Of a DNA stretch of 64,000 nucleotides, positions 45,965 through 57,050 are shown one piece after another. Under the pieces are notes generated by a model. The model saw only the letters and a list, made by a program, of their open reading frames with translations, had not been told where the DNA came from and ran no database searches. The stretch comes from Megaustenia siamemsis (taxonomy: Eukaryota; Mollusca; Gastropoda; Stylommatophora; Ariophantidae). The DNA is taken from assembly GCA_032433765.1 (NCBI GenBank), contig JAVIAB010000092.1, forward strand, positions 64,979,666-65,043,665, read 5' to 3'. A program made the position numbers and the translations under genes. How positions within the stretch are numbered: position 1 is the stretch's first letter; every line of letters begins with the position of its first letter.

Positions 45965-47085
45965 GGTGTACAATTCTTTTCAGCTCCTCGTGGAGCATAG
46001 GTCTTCAGCAAACACTTTCCAAGCCGTTCTTTTTAATGCCATTCTTCTAAGATCGTTGCATGTCTTCCCCATCATCTTCCTTACTGCTTCCATCTGTCTT
46101 CTCCAAGAATATATTGGTTTTTCTCTTTGTCTTTTTTCCTTGGGGATTTATAAGAAAGGGTATGTCGTGTAAAACTCTCAGTTGGCTTCAGCAGTGTGTG
46201 TCCTATACAGCGCCATCGTCTTCGATATATCTCATTATCTACTGGTATTTGACTGGTCATCATCATCATGTGCCATACCGGTTGGCGTAGGTGATCATGT
46301 CCCTCCAAAATCTTCTATCTACAGTGCATCGTATCAGTTCTGTTGTTGACTGTTTTCCATGCCATGACACCAAGCTATCCAGTATTTTCTCTCTTTGTCG
46401 CCCGCGATCTCTCTTTCCGTTTATTTTGCCAGTTGTAACCAAGTATTCCAACTTTCCTCTTCTCATGATGTGCCCGAAAAATGTTGATTGCTTCTTTCTG
46501 ATGTTTTTAAAGAGCTCCCTTTTTGTGTTGGCCTCTTTGAGAACTTCCTCATTGGTCTTTTTAGCAGTCCAGGGAATTTTCAACATTCTTCTGAGAAATC
46601 CCATCTCTGTGGCCTCTAATCGTCTTTTCATTTGTTTGTCTACTGTCCATGATTCGCTTCCATAGGTCAGAATTGGTTCTATATAACATCGATGAACTCT
46701 CTTTCTCATTTTTATTGACATGGATTTGTTGCATAAGATATTTTTCATTTTCTGAAATGCCATTTTGGCCTGAGCTATTCTGCTTTTTATTTCTGTGGTG
46801 CATCTCCCATCTGATGTTATTATTGTGCCCAAGTATTTGAAACGTTGCACTTGTTTCAGATTTGTCTCGTTTATTTTTATACTGCATGATGGTGGTGATT
46901 GTTTCTTCGATATAACCATTACTTCTGTTTTCTTACTATTCAGACTGAGACCTTTCTTGTAGCTTTCTTTTACTATTATGTCTATCATTTGACTGGTACT
47001 TTTCCATAATTCTATGTTAGTGATTTTGTCCTGTCATTTCCAACCTTTTATTCTGCGCAAGCATTCATTAATAAAGGTCTGCATC
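45965..47085 (-). mobile_element. LINE family D, split by LINE-A
   Basis: On minus before the insert: FINECLRRIKGW and ELWKSTSQ. After it: RRRWRCIGHTLLKPTESFTR with frame breaks, then SWRRQMEAVRKMMGKTCNDL and AWKVFAEDLCSTRS, the same ending as the D copy at 9959. The insertion at 46258-46986 interrupts it. Confidence 0.82.
46258..46986 (-). mobile_element. LINE family A, 5'-truncated, frame intact, in LINE-D
   Basis: TSD atttgactggt at 46247-46257 and 46987-46997. It holds one uninterrupted frame of about 240 residues, the intact post-RT C-terminus: KKGLSLNSKKTEVMVISKKQ, QRFKYLGTIITSDGRCTTEI, YIEPILTYGSESWTVDKQ, KKQSTFFGHIMRRGKLEYL, WRDMITYANRYGT, then stop and a GATGATGATGA tail. The apparent start Met is created partly by the target sequence. 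Lack of stops suggests a recent insertion. Confidence 0.93.
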
Positions 47086-47394
47086 TTTACGAAAATTCTG
47101 TATCTTCATGATCTATAATTACCCCTAAATATTTGTCCGGAATCAACCCAGACATGCATGGACAGAAGAAATAACTCTATCAAGCATCAAACGTGGTAAT
47201 ACACGGTTATGGTCTGTGGTATTCTTAAAAAAAGGCAACTTCTTGTTAACGACCAGAATTTTTTTTAAGATGAAGACAATATTACACCAGACCTTTCTCA
47301 CGCCAAAAAAAAAATTCATTTACTCATATAATTAAAGTAAGAAATGGTATTCTCCTGTTTTGCTATACGTTATGGAATATTGTTGTTTGGGACC

Positions 47395-47605
47395 ATATTT
47401 TTCTATAACCGCGGGACATTTTTGTGTGATATGGTCGGCATCACGCCAGACCACCTTTAATCCTCATAAAATTATCTAGTACCTATTTTTGGAGGCTGGG
47501 TGAACCCTTGGAGCCTAGTCGATCCTGAAAAAGTTCGCCACTTCTGGGAACTGAACCCGGGCGCTTCTGAGCACACTATTGGTTGAGTACAATAGCCATT
47601 GAAAG
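47395..47605 (-). mobile_element. Diverged SINE (SINE-1-related)
   Basis: On minus 'cccgggttcagttcccagaa' (B-box-like), 'gttcacccagcctccaaaaa', 'taggtactag', and 'gtggtctggcgtgatgccg'. Confidence 0.6.
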
Positions 47606-47771
47606 GTCAGGGGGTTGATAACAACCTCTTGTCGTCAACAAACTACTTCTTTAACCACTGCGGCTTTCAATAAAGAGTTGAAATAAAGTGTGAGTGTTGA
47701 TATATCCATTGTCATTCATTTTGTTGATGCTGGCAGAAGTCTGTTTTATAAATAACAAATCTGCATGCAAG

Positions 47772-47801
47772 AACGTTGTTTTTTTTTTTTTTTTTTTTGA
47801 A
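47772..47801. repeat. Poly-T tract
   Basis: About 22 consecutive T. Could be the poly-A end of a minus-strand insert, but no element is recognisable next to it. Confidence 0.7.
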
Positions 47802-47954
47802 TTAAGCGCCTTTTTCAAATCATATCTAATCAATTCGCCTGTTTTGGGGATTCGAAATGATCCTCTCGGGATGTCATTGCAGAGGCTTCTTGCTGAGAGT
47901 CCAAGTATATTATCGAAGTTTCTTTTCTGCATTAATGTTATATGGAGGAGGGGG

Positions 47955-48377
47955 GAAAGTGATGAGCTAGATGGTATAGAGATGATATGACTACCTATGG
48001 ACAGGCAGGTCGCGGTTTCGAATCTAACCATAGGCAGAGACCATTTTCCTCTTCGAATCTAACCATAGGCAGAGACCATTTTCCTCTTCGAATCTAACCA
48101 TAGGCAGAGACCATTTTCCTCTTCGAATCTAACCATAGGCAGAGACCATTTTCCTCTTCGAATCTAACCATAGCCAGAGACCATTTTCCTCTTTGAATCT
48201 AACCATAGGCAGAGACCATTTTCCTCTTCGAATCTAACCATAGGCAGAGACCATTTTCCTCTTCGAATCTAACCATAGGCAGAGACCATTTTCCTCTTCG
48301 AATCTAACCATAGGCAGAGACCATTTTCCTCTTCGAATCTAACCATAGGCAGAGACCATTTTCCTCTTCGAATCTCG
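47955..48377 (+). repeat. SINE tRNA head followed by 35-bp array of its B box, 10 copies
   Basis: 47955-48017 looks like a tRNA-derived head: 'gagctagatggtatagagat' (A-box-like) leading to 'gtcgcggtttcgaatctaac' (B-box-like). From 48018 the segment 'tcgaatctaaccataggcag' plus 'agaccattttcctct' repeats every 35 bp to 48377, nearly without variation. Each copy carries the TTCGAATC B-box core. Confidence 0.82.
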
Positions 48378-49010
48378 TGATGTTTCATCGCGTTACTTCC
48401 CCTATCGCTGGTTAGTGAAATTTGATGTATATCCTTTTAGGATAGCGACGAAAAATCAGGATGCTCTGTGTACACACTGCGCACGCTAAACCAGTAATCC
48501 TGGTTGTGAAAAATTTGGAAGCGTTTGACGAAAACAGCGGCTGGTAGGACAAATTGTTAAGAAATGAAAATTACTCAAAAAACAAAATGCCAGCCGTTCC
48601 ACTTTTAAAGCTGCGGCTATTGTGTAGAGTCGTTGCTATTTGATGCACTGAAACTGAAGGTAGGTCCTTTGAAGTGTATGTAGGAGAGATCATATCATTC
48701 ATGCCCATTGGAAATGATAAGTAGCGAAGTAGATATAGAGATATCTTGATGTCAGTGATACTATTTTGTATGTAAAATAAGCATAAAATTCTCCATATTT
48801 GTCAATTTTATTTTCCTTACAGTGCAGTGCTGTTCTTTGATTCACATAAAGCCCCCTCGTTCTATGAATACACGTTCTATACCTACAAGCTTCTGACTAC
48901 GTCATGTTGAGAATTCTCTCTGGCTCGCCTCCACAAATGATTATGTTATCTCTAAACGATATTACGAACCTTTCTGGTGCTTAAAGAGTAAAATGGATCA
49001 CTGCTGTTGG
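48378..49010. other. No gene seen
   Basis: 48400-48545 may be the rest of a SINE body ('cacactgcgcacgctaaacc'), otherwise unassigned. Confidence 0.35.
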
Positions 49011-49014
49011 ATCA

Positions 49015-49665
49015 ACGCCTATTTCTTTCTTTCTTTATTTTCTTTCTTTCGGCGTGGAGGGGAGATATCGTTCTTGCTCTTCTATTGACCTCATTTACTG
49101 TTAAACCTCCGAATGTTTCCAGCTTTCTATTTATCCTCCTTTTATTTCGTCGACCTCTTGATCTGGAGTGCACTCAATATTGAGGTATATCGTTTTTCAG
49201 CCACATAGGACAGTTATACGCCAAAATTGTGAAAAAAAGGATGTGAGCAATAATAGAACTACAATTAAACAATTATCAAATGCGAGAGGTTGTACTGATG
49301 CTCTGTTCACCTTGAAACAGCTTGTAGAAAAGTAGACAGAACACAATCAAATTTGTGCGTAGCTTTCATGGACAAGGAAAAAGCATTCGACCAAGTAAAC
49401 AGAGAACAGCTGTGGGAGATACTAACAACACACTGGGTAAGCCAACATCTAATCAACCAAATTAAAAGTCTTTACATTAACAGCAGCTGCACAGTCTGAA
49501 AAGCAGCAGGCTACACAGACCACTTCAAAGTTAGAAAAGGTGTAAGACAGGGGTGCGTACTATCCCCCTACTGTTTTTACATACATGGACTGTATATGCA
49601 AGTTAGCCAACCCACCAGAGACAGCGGAGATCAACGCGCTTTGGGCAATGGGCATTGATGATGTC
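49015..49665. mobile_element. LINE family F in two opposite halves
   Basis: 49015-49160 is the F 3' end on minus ((TTTC) tail, 'ggcgtggaggggagatat'). 49185-49665 is F RT on plus: ISFFSHIGQLYAKIVKKRM, GCTDALFTLKQLVEK, motif A AFMDKEKAFDQVNREQLWEI, KGVRQGCVLSP, MDCICKLANPPETAEINALW. A 5' part inverted relative to the 3' part is the classic product of twin priming. Confidence 0.7.
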
Positions 49666-52560
49666 CGCCCGATCCATTGATTTACCGTCCTCAACAATAG
49701 CGCAGCTAGCCAACCTGTCCACTGTTTAATTTCCGCGTACTGCAACATGTCCTGGGACTTAGACAAATGTGACCATACGTATTTTGTTTACTTCTGCAAT
49801 GACTCTAGCCATTGCATACGTACAGAGCCCGCCTCCACTTCTCGTATCATGCTTATCGAATCACTCAGTATACATGCGTGGGTGTAGTCTTGTGACTATA
49901 ACCAGATGGATGCCTTTATCACTGCCATTACCTCCATCGTCACACTGCTTGTGGTCATTACGTATGCATCACTGTCCTCCTGGATTATTCTGCCTGCCGA
50001 GCGTGCTGTAATTGCCCTTACACTGTCGTATTACAGATCCGTCAGTATAGATGACTGCATCTTTCTCATCGGTGTTATCCCAGATGAGACCGTTGACCTC
50101 CACACTGACCACGACTGAGTTCTGTTACCTAAATTTCCTGTCGAGTGTGACAATACGAGAGAATGTCCCTCTGAATGACGAAGGCACCGGTATCCACTCC
50201 ACGTCAGCGTTGAGTTTGGTAAGCCCATAGACCTGTTTGATGACATCTTCTGCACGGCCCACCCATGATTTGCCTCTTTTTAGCCTGGCACCATTCTCTG
50301 TGTTGAGCTCATGATGCAATGGATGCTCTTTATCTGCATTTATCTTCAGGTATTCTCGCGCCCTCCAGATGTTGATCCTGTCCTCCATGGTTGGAAAATC
50401 AAGATGATACTTCATTGCTACACAGGTAGTGTCCCTCGTACACCCCAAGATAATGCACATAGCTTCATTTTGTATTTTCTCCAACTTTTCAATTTGCGTC
50501 TTACTGACATTTAGAATTGCCCGGGCATACTCGATTGGTGTGAATACTAGTCCCTGGAAGAGAAGAGTAAGTAGCCTCTGCTCGATGTTGGCAGCTGCCA
50601 TGACGTTCAAGGCGGCCAATCCTTTGCAGGATTTTGTTATCACATGGTCGACGTGGTCCCGAAAACACAGGATCAAACTTAACTCCTAGGTACGTCATCA
50701 ACTTGTCCCTGGTCACTGTATCAGTTCCCAATCGTACCACCGGTGTTTCCGTGTTAACGATATGATTGTTAAGTGAGAACCATGCAACTGATGCTTTGTT
50801 AGGTTAACCAATGCATCTGATACCCCACACCAGGAAGAGATGCGATCGAGTTCGATTTGCATTTTGGAGGCGATTTCACTTCTGTCTCTTCCCAGTCGAT
50901 ATACCAGAATATCATCAGCAAAAGTCATAGTTCTTCCCCTCCCATCCATTCCATTTGTTGTTCCGTGATCGTTATTGTGTACAAGTTAAATATAACTAGT
51001 TACAACTGTGGACCTTGTGGCAGCCCTGAAAAAATGGATGTTGGCTCGGATGACCAACTTCCACGTCTGAGTATTACTTTCCTCTGAAACAGTGCAGCAA
51101 CGATCCATCTAATAAAGAAGGGGTGCACGCTAGTTTGAGGAGCATATGCATGAGGTATTCAAATGGTACTCTGTTGTAAGCATCCTCCAGATCTATATCA
51201 TCATCTCATGTCGCCTCTTGTCAATGGAAGCCTTCGAAGACGTCACAGGCGAAGACTCTCACATTGAGCCATGTCTCTTTTTTATACCTATAATTTCCGA
51301 GTATGGGTGGGGTTGCGCGCTTCTGTTCAAGGTGACAGGTGAGGAAACGGGCAAATATTTTCTCCAGTAGCTTGCCAGCTGTATTCTGCATTGTGATGAT
51401 TCTGTAGGCACTGATCTGAGAATGGTCCTTGTTTGGCTTCGGTAGCGGTAGTAGATAGCTATGTAGCCATTCCTCCTTAATATGGCCACTCTAAATGCTG
51501 GGCATTAAACTCTGTTTCGAGTTTTTGCAAGTCGTCATCGACTAAATCGCCTATGTATTCGTACCGAACACCAAATGGACCAGCAGCAGTATTGTGTGAC
51601 CCTTTAAGTGTTATGTGAATGGTATCGATTGTGATTGTGAGATCTTCTCCAAGCACTATATCCTCACACAATTCTGAAAGGGACACCGAATCCTCATTCT
51701 TACAGCCTTATTTCTTTGGTCAGTCTGCTCAATGTAGCGGGCAAGCAGGGCCTTCCCTTTGCTCTCATCACATTTGTGCCATATCTGGGTTGTGCTCTGA
51801 ACGTTTGGCATGCTTCTGTGTCGTGTTTTTAGGAGGACACATGGATAGTGATCACTTCCGTGGAATCCCAGTACACTCCACTTGCAAACCGGTGCAAAGA
51901 CGGAAGAACCAGTGCCAGGTCTATGACACTTTCAGAGTCCCCTGTTCGAGTGGTCATTCTTGTTGCCCTTCCATCATTCAAGCACACTAAATCGACCGAC
52001 ACCAGTGCGTTCTCTAGGTCTTCTCCCTGCTTCTTGGTTATGACGTTACCCCACTGGTTTCCTCTAGCATTAAAGTCTCCGCAGAAAATGACGTTCTCCT
52101 TGAATGCGATGAGATTCTGCCATTATTGTGTGTCCACCTTCCCATTAAAGGCGTACACATTTACAACCAACAAAGGAACTGAAGTCTGCACCCTAATCGC
52201 TAGTGCCTGTAAATCTGCATTGTCCCACGCAGACATATCAAACTCAGCTGCTACCATGTTGTTTCGCACAATGATGGCTTGTCCAAGGTGTCTTCAATAG
52301 TAGAAGCAATGAAATCTAAGTGCACTAACTGTCCTATCACCAGGAAGTGTGTCTTGCAAAATCGTTATATCGAATCCGCACAGTAGCTTATCAAGAATGG
52401 GTCGACGTTGATTTATTGATGCACAATTACATTATGTAACGTGCACATACTTTAGGGATAGCATCCCACATTTAGACAATTTCATACCACCTCTGTTACC
52501 CTTTCTAGTTTTATTCCTTCGTTGTTGTTTTTTTGGGCTTCATCTGAATACTTACTGTCG
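49666..52560 (-). pseudogene. LINE family E: endonuclease, RT, RNase H (I-group-like)
   Basis: The most complete LINE here. On minus, 5' to 3': endonuclease with INQRRPILDKLLCGFDITIL, NVYAFNGKVDTQ, FCGDFNARGNQWGNV (near 52070), ALVSVDLVC and SVIDLALV; RT with AAGPFGVRYEYIGDLV (51550), motif A DIDLEDAYNRVP (51180), catalytic TFADDILVYRLGRDRSE (50915); post-RT YARAILNVSKTQIEKLEKIQ; RNase H with AVIYTDGSV (50045), VMAVIKAS and CILSDSISM (about 49850). Stops and frameshifts are scattered. Gene order EN-RT-RNH is that of I-group LINEs (known family trait); the clade is inferred. Confidence 0.87.
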
Positions 52561-52586
52561 CCATGATTTATTTTGGTCGCAGTACG

Positions 52587-52705
52587 TTCATGCTGTGGAT
52601 GGTATATCACCGCTGTTGTAGATATCTTTCAATGTTTGTTATTATTTCTATTCCAAAATCACTCATGGTTTCAATCTCTTCATTATTTATATTATCCCCC
52701 GACAT
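52587..52705 (-). pseudogene. Small LINE family A RT fragment
   Basis: Minus frame reads GDNINNEEIETMSDFGIEII then YLQQR, matching PGPDNIT..EIE of the LINE-A RT. It abuts LINE-F directly. Confidence 0.75.
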
Positions 52706-52990
52706 AGGATATATAAAACAAAAACAACAGGTAAAATTGTTTGGCCACGTGACAAGCAGATAGATCAAAATACATGACAACGAGCCTTCAATAAACGTTG
52801 AATACCAGACCCAAGGGTCGAACACGAAAAAGATGGAGTGACGTAATATTAGAAACACCAGAAAAGAAAACAGCAGCAGAGGCGAACAGAAGAACAAAAG
52901 ACAGCAAATGATATCTCTCTTCGACGCTGAAAGGCAAATGAGGAAGGAAATAAGAAGAAGAAAAAGAAGAAGGAAAGAAGAACAACACTA
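52706..52990 (+). mobile_element. LINE family F 3' end
   Basis: Begins KQKQQVKLFGHVTSR and runs to 'gaaggcaaatgaggaagg' and a purine-rich (GAAGAA) tail; the sense version of the words seen at 12690. Confidence 0.78.
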
Positions 52991-53255
52991 GTTTTGTACT
53001 GCCAGTAAAACACTCAAAATTAACCTCATCTAGACCCTTCATTTCGTTATCAATCATACGCATGCTACGGTATACCATACAAAGACTTGGAAAGATATAT
53101 GTGTATGCAGTTAAAAAAAAAACGAACCAATTTATGAAAAGTTAGCCTACACCTAGGAGCTAACATTATAGTAGACCTGATCTCCTTAAAATAAGAATAT
53201 AATTGGGTCAAGGCCTCACCCCTTGGAGAGATTCTCGACCAGTAGTACCATTTTA
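52991..53255. other. No gene seen
   Basis: No supported feature. Confidence 0.35.
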
Positions 53256-53456
53256 TAACACAGATATTTCAAAATGACACAGTTCTAGAGAACCGATATT
53301 TCAAAATGACACAGTTCTAGAGAACCGATATTTCAAAATGACACAATTCTAGAGAACCGATATTTCAAAATGACACAATTCTAGAGAACCGATATTTCAA
53401 AATGACACAGTTCTACAACACCAATACTTTAAAATGACACTGTTCTAAAACACTGT
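53256..53456. repeat. 32-bp minisatellite, left block
   Basis: 'gatatttcaaaatgacacag' plus 'ttctagagaacc', six copies; the same period and wording as 54106-54545. Confidence 0.9.
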
Positions 53457-54105
53457 CGGCGGATTATTCGGTCGGTGCGAAGGGTCACATGCCACCTAGT
53501 TAAATCAGATTCAGGACAGACGACATTTGTGTACAGTATGTTTTTAAAATGATTCTCTCTAGTCTTGGTTTATGTTTGCGGAGAAATCGGTAGTTAGGTC
53601 GCACGCACCTGAACATGAATTCAACGTTTGATTCGGCGCCAGGGCATGAACTTTCGTGCTGCAAGTGACGACCATTGATTAAAATGGAGTAGTGTCCAAT
53701 CCTTGTCATGCCCTGGGATGGGATGAGGGATCTGTGTTCAATTGCAGATTCATCACACGCTAGACTGCGGTCGGATCGCATGTATCGCTGAAGAGGAAGC
53801 ATAATTTAAAACAAAAAGTTTTGGACAATGTTTCTTATGAAACGCTATCTGCCACGAAGTCCACTCGGATTCTGCGCCAGCAATTGGAGATCTTGCAAAT
53901 GACGACGACCGTTTCTGTGAACAAGAAAGTTGTTCATCATTAGCTGCGCACATTTATTCAATCGCAACACATTTAATGTAATGGTTTGAACGATCAGGAA
54001 GAACAATTTGCTGGTCACTGGAACAGAAGTATAGCAGATGTTTCAATGTCTCTCTTGCAGTGATGCAAACCCAAAATAATGTCCGAAGTTTAAAGTCTAC
54101 AACAC
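53457..54105 (-). pseudogene. Insert between array halves with LINE C-terminal zinc-knuckle-like remnant (family H)
   Basis: Minus frame 53802-53500 reads GMTRIGHYSILINGRHLQHE then SSCPGAESNVEFMFRC, the layout of LINE RNase H tails 'R.GHt.l..Gh......C..C....E...l..C', with one Cys missing. It differs from the end of family E. The 8-bp aacactgt occurs at 53449-53456 and 54101-54108, a possible TSD, though array units are similar there. Confidence 0.5.
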
Positions 54106-54545
54106 TGTTACGTCAAACCAACACGATTCTACAACACTGAAATTTCAAAAAGTCACAATTCTGCAAGCACCGATATATAGTAACGACACAATTCTACAAT
54201 AAATATACTTAAAAATTATACAATGCTTCAATACTGATACTTATAAACACAATTCTACAACACCGATACTTAGAAACGACCTAGTTCTACAACATCAAAA
54301 TTAGAGACGACACAATTCTACAACACAGATGCTTAGAAAAGAGACAATTCTACAACACCGATGCTTAGAAAAGAGACAATTCTACAAAACCGATGCTTAG
54401 AAACGACACATTTCTACAACACCGATACTTAGAGACAACACAGTTTTACAACACCGATACTTAGAGACAACACAGTTTTACAACACCGATATTTAGAAAA
54501 GACACAATTCTACAACACCGACACTTAGAAACAATACAATCGATA
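54106..54545. repeat. 32-bp minisatellite, right block
   Basis: 'gatacttagaaacgacacaa' plus 'ttctacaacacc', about 13 copies, more diverged at its left edge. Homologous to the left block. Confidence 0.9.
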
Positions 54546-54649
54546 TAGATAAGAACTACTCAAGATTTGAATAGTTAAGAATGCTGGTCAGGGTAAATCT
54601 TAGAAGCTATGTCTATTCTTTAAAATGCTGCAGTTGAATGCAGTTACTT

Positions 54650-55222
54650 TAGAACAATAATCTTAATGAACCATGTTACCAAAATCTTGCTAAAAGTTAT
54701 ACAAGGAAGGAATCATAATAAAACCAATACTTAATTAGATGAGCAGCAATTTGGATTTAGAAAAAGTAGCGGGACAAAAGAAGACATATTCTGTATGAGA
54801 ACACTAATCGAAAAGTACACAGCAGTAAACAAGCCAATATATGCCTGCTTCATAGATTACACCAAAGCTTTTGATAGAATACACCACAAACAACATATAT
54901 AATGCATAAAAGAGATACATCTAGATGACATGGACATACGACTAATATGTAATTTATACTGTGAGCAAACAGCTTTTAAATAAATATAACAAAGAGAACT
55001 CGACATCCATTGATATAAAAAGAGTAGTAAGACATGGATATATCCATCACCAAGCTTGTTCAATCTATACGCTGAGCAAATCTTTAAAAACATCACAGAG
55101 ATGCCAGGCCTAAACATTAATGGAAAGATAATCAATAAACTAAGATAAGCTGATGATACTGTACTACTAGCAGAAAATCCTAAAGATCTGCAACAATTAC
55201 TTAATGAAATAAACAAATAAGA
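54650..55222 (+). pseudogene. LINE family C RT fragment
   Basis: Broken plus frames: KILLKVIQG, QQFGFRKSSGTKE, ACFIDYTKAFDRIHHKQ (motif A), YTLSKSL, then ADDTVLLAENPKDLQQL. Same wording as 11220-11700 on minus. Frame breaks and stops throughout. Confidence 0.82.
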
Positions 55223-55588
55223 ATGAGCGACAACTTTTGAACTTCTTCCAGTGTAACAGGAGTTGTAGGTGATTATAAATTACTTGACTTTTCAGACATT
55301 TGATCTTTTCAGTTTGAAGACTTAATCTTGGTTTATCCTGGTCCGAAAAAGACATAATTGACGATCCACAAAGAGGATGGCCTTATTTCCATATATTTTT
55401 TAAAACAACAGTCTTTTCCTGTATTTCAAATTTTGAGATACATGTAACAGAGTAAATTGTTCTCGGAACAGCAACATCACGATCTTTCGGACAAAAACAA
55501 TGAACTTTAAAGGACACAGTTTTAATGTCTTCAGTGTATTTTATTATTGGAAGAGAGTTAATGCAATATTGTTATATAATTCTTAATC
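55223..55588. other. No gene seen
   Basis: Unassigned. Confidence 0.35.
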
Positions 55589-55600
55589 ATGATGCTCATT

Positions 55601-55877
55601 CATACTCAGGGAGCCGCGACAGCTCAGTAGTTAGTGAACTGGACTACAAAGGACAAGAGGCCAGACTCGATCCTGACCGACGACTGCTAGGTTCATCCAA
55701 CCTTAAGTGGGTACCGGAATTTTTTTCCTGGGAAAGTAAAGCGGCACGGGCGTTATACCGACCACATTACCCCAAAAATCATATGTCGAAGGTCTGTAAA
55801 AATTATGGTTATTAACACCATATTCCATATACGCCACTTGGCGTGACAGGGGCTCTTTACCTTTTTTTTTTACTTCT
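55601..55877 (+). mobile_element. SINE-1 with TSD
   Basis: A box 'gacagctcagtagttagtg', B box 'agactcgatcctgacc', body and 'cgccacttggcgtgac' 3' end, T/C-rich tail. Flanks atgatgctcatt (55589-55600) and atgatactcatt (55878-55889): 12 bp, one mismatch. Confidence 0.92.
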
Positions 55878-55994
55878 ATGATACTCATTATTACCAACAT
55901 CATTATTATCTTTTCTTCTTCTTCTTCTTTTTTTTTGTGTACAGCACTAGATTGTAAACTCCATATTAGAAAAATGTATGAGGCATCACCATTA

Positions 55995-57050
55995 CCCTTG
56001 AGATACACAACAGGGAACAGACCGTCAATGAGATGCATAACAGAGATATGATCGTCAATGAGATACACAATAGGGAACAGACCGTCAATGAGATACACAA
56101 TAGGGAACAGACCGTCAATGAGATACACAGCAGAGATATGATCGTCAATGAGATACACAATAGGGAACAGACCGTCAATGAGATACACAGCAGAGATATG
56201 ATCGTCAATGAGATACACAATAGGGAACAGACCGTCAATGAGATACACAATAGGGAACAGACCGTCAATGAGATACACAGCAGAGATATGATCGTCAATG
56301 AGATACACAATAGGGAACAGACCGTCAATGAGATACACAGCAGAGATATGATCGTCAATGAGATACACAATAGGGAACAGACCGTCAATGAGATACACAG
56401 CAGAGATATGATCGTCAATGAGATACACAACAAATGATTGAACGTCCACGAAATATACAACGGAGTATTCACTATCCATGAGATACACGACATAGAAATT
56501 ACCACCCATAGGATACACAACAGAGCAATTACCACCCATAAGATACACAACATAGCAATTACCACCCATAAGATACACAACAGAGCATTGACCACCCTAA
56601 GATACACAACAGAGCAATTACCACCCATACGGCACACACCAGAGCAATTACCACCCATAAGATAAACAACAGAGCATTGGCCACCTATGAGACACTCAGC
56701 AGAGCATTGACCACCCATGAGATACAGAACATAACATTGACTGACCATGATATACACAATAGAGCATTGACCACCAATGAGATACAAAGCAGAGCATTGA
56801 CCACCCATAAGATACATACCAGAGCATTGACCACCCATAAGATACACGACAGAGCATTGACCACCCATAAGATACACAACAGAGCATTGACCACCCATAA
56901 GATACACGACATACCATTGACCCCCCCCCCAATAGAATACACAACAGTGCATTAACCACCCATAAGATACACACCAGAGCATTGACCACCCATAAGATAC
57001 ACAACTAAGAGTTGACCACCAATAAGATACACAACAGAGCATTGATCCTA
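55995..57050. repeat. 30-bp minisatellite, about 35 copies, with higher-order order
   Basis: All units start 'gagatacacaacag' (or close). Left part (to about 56440): two variants, G ('ggaacagaccgtcaat') and D ('agatatgatcgtcaat'), in the order G D G G D G D G G D G D G D, i.e. a GGDGD theme. Right part: 'agcattgaccacccataa' units, with c-rich slip at 56920. Since 30 is divisible by three, repetitive frames stay open in several phases (up to 368 codons on minus). Confidence 0.95.

Noticed and set aside
46291..46665. 124-codon plus-strand frame
   Set aside because: Antisense shadow of the intact LINE-A C-terminal frame; the same shadow appears at 25601.
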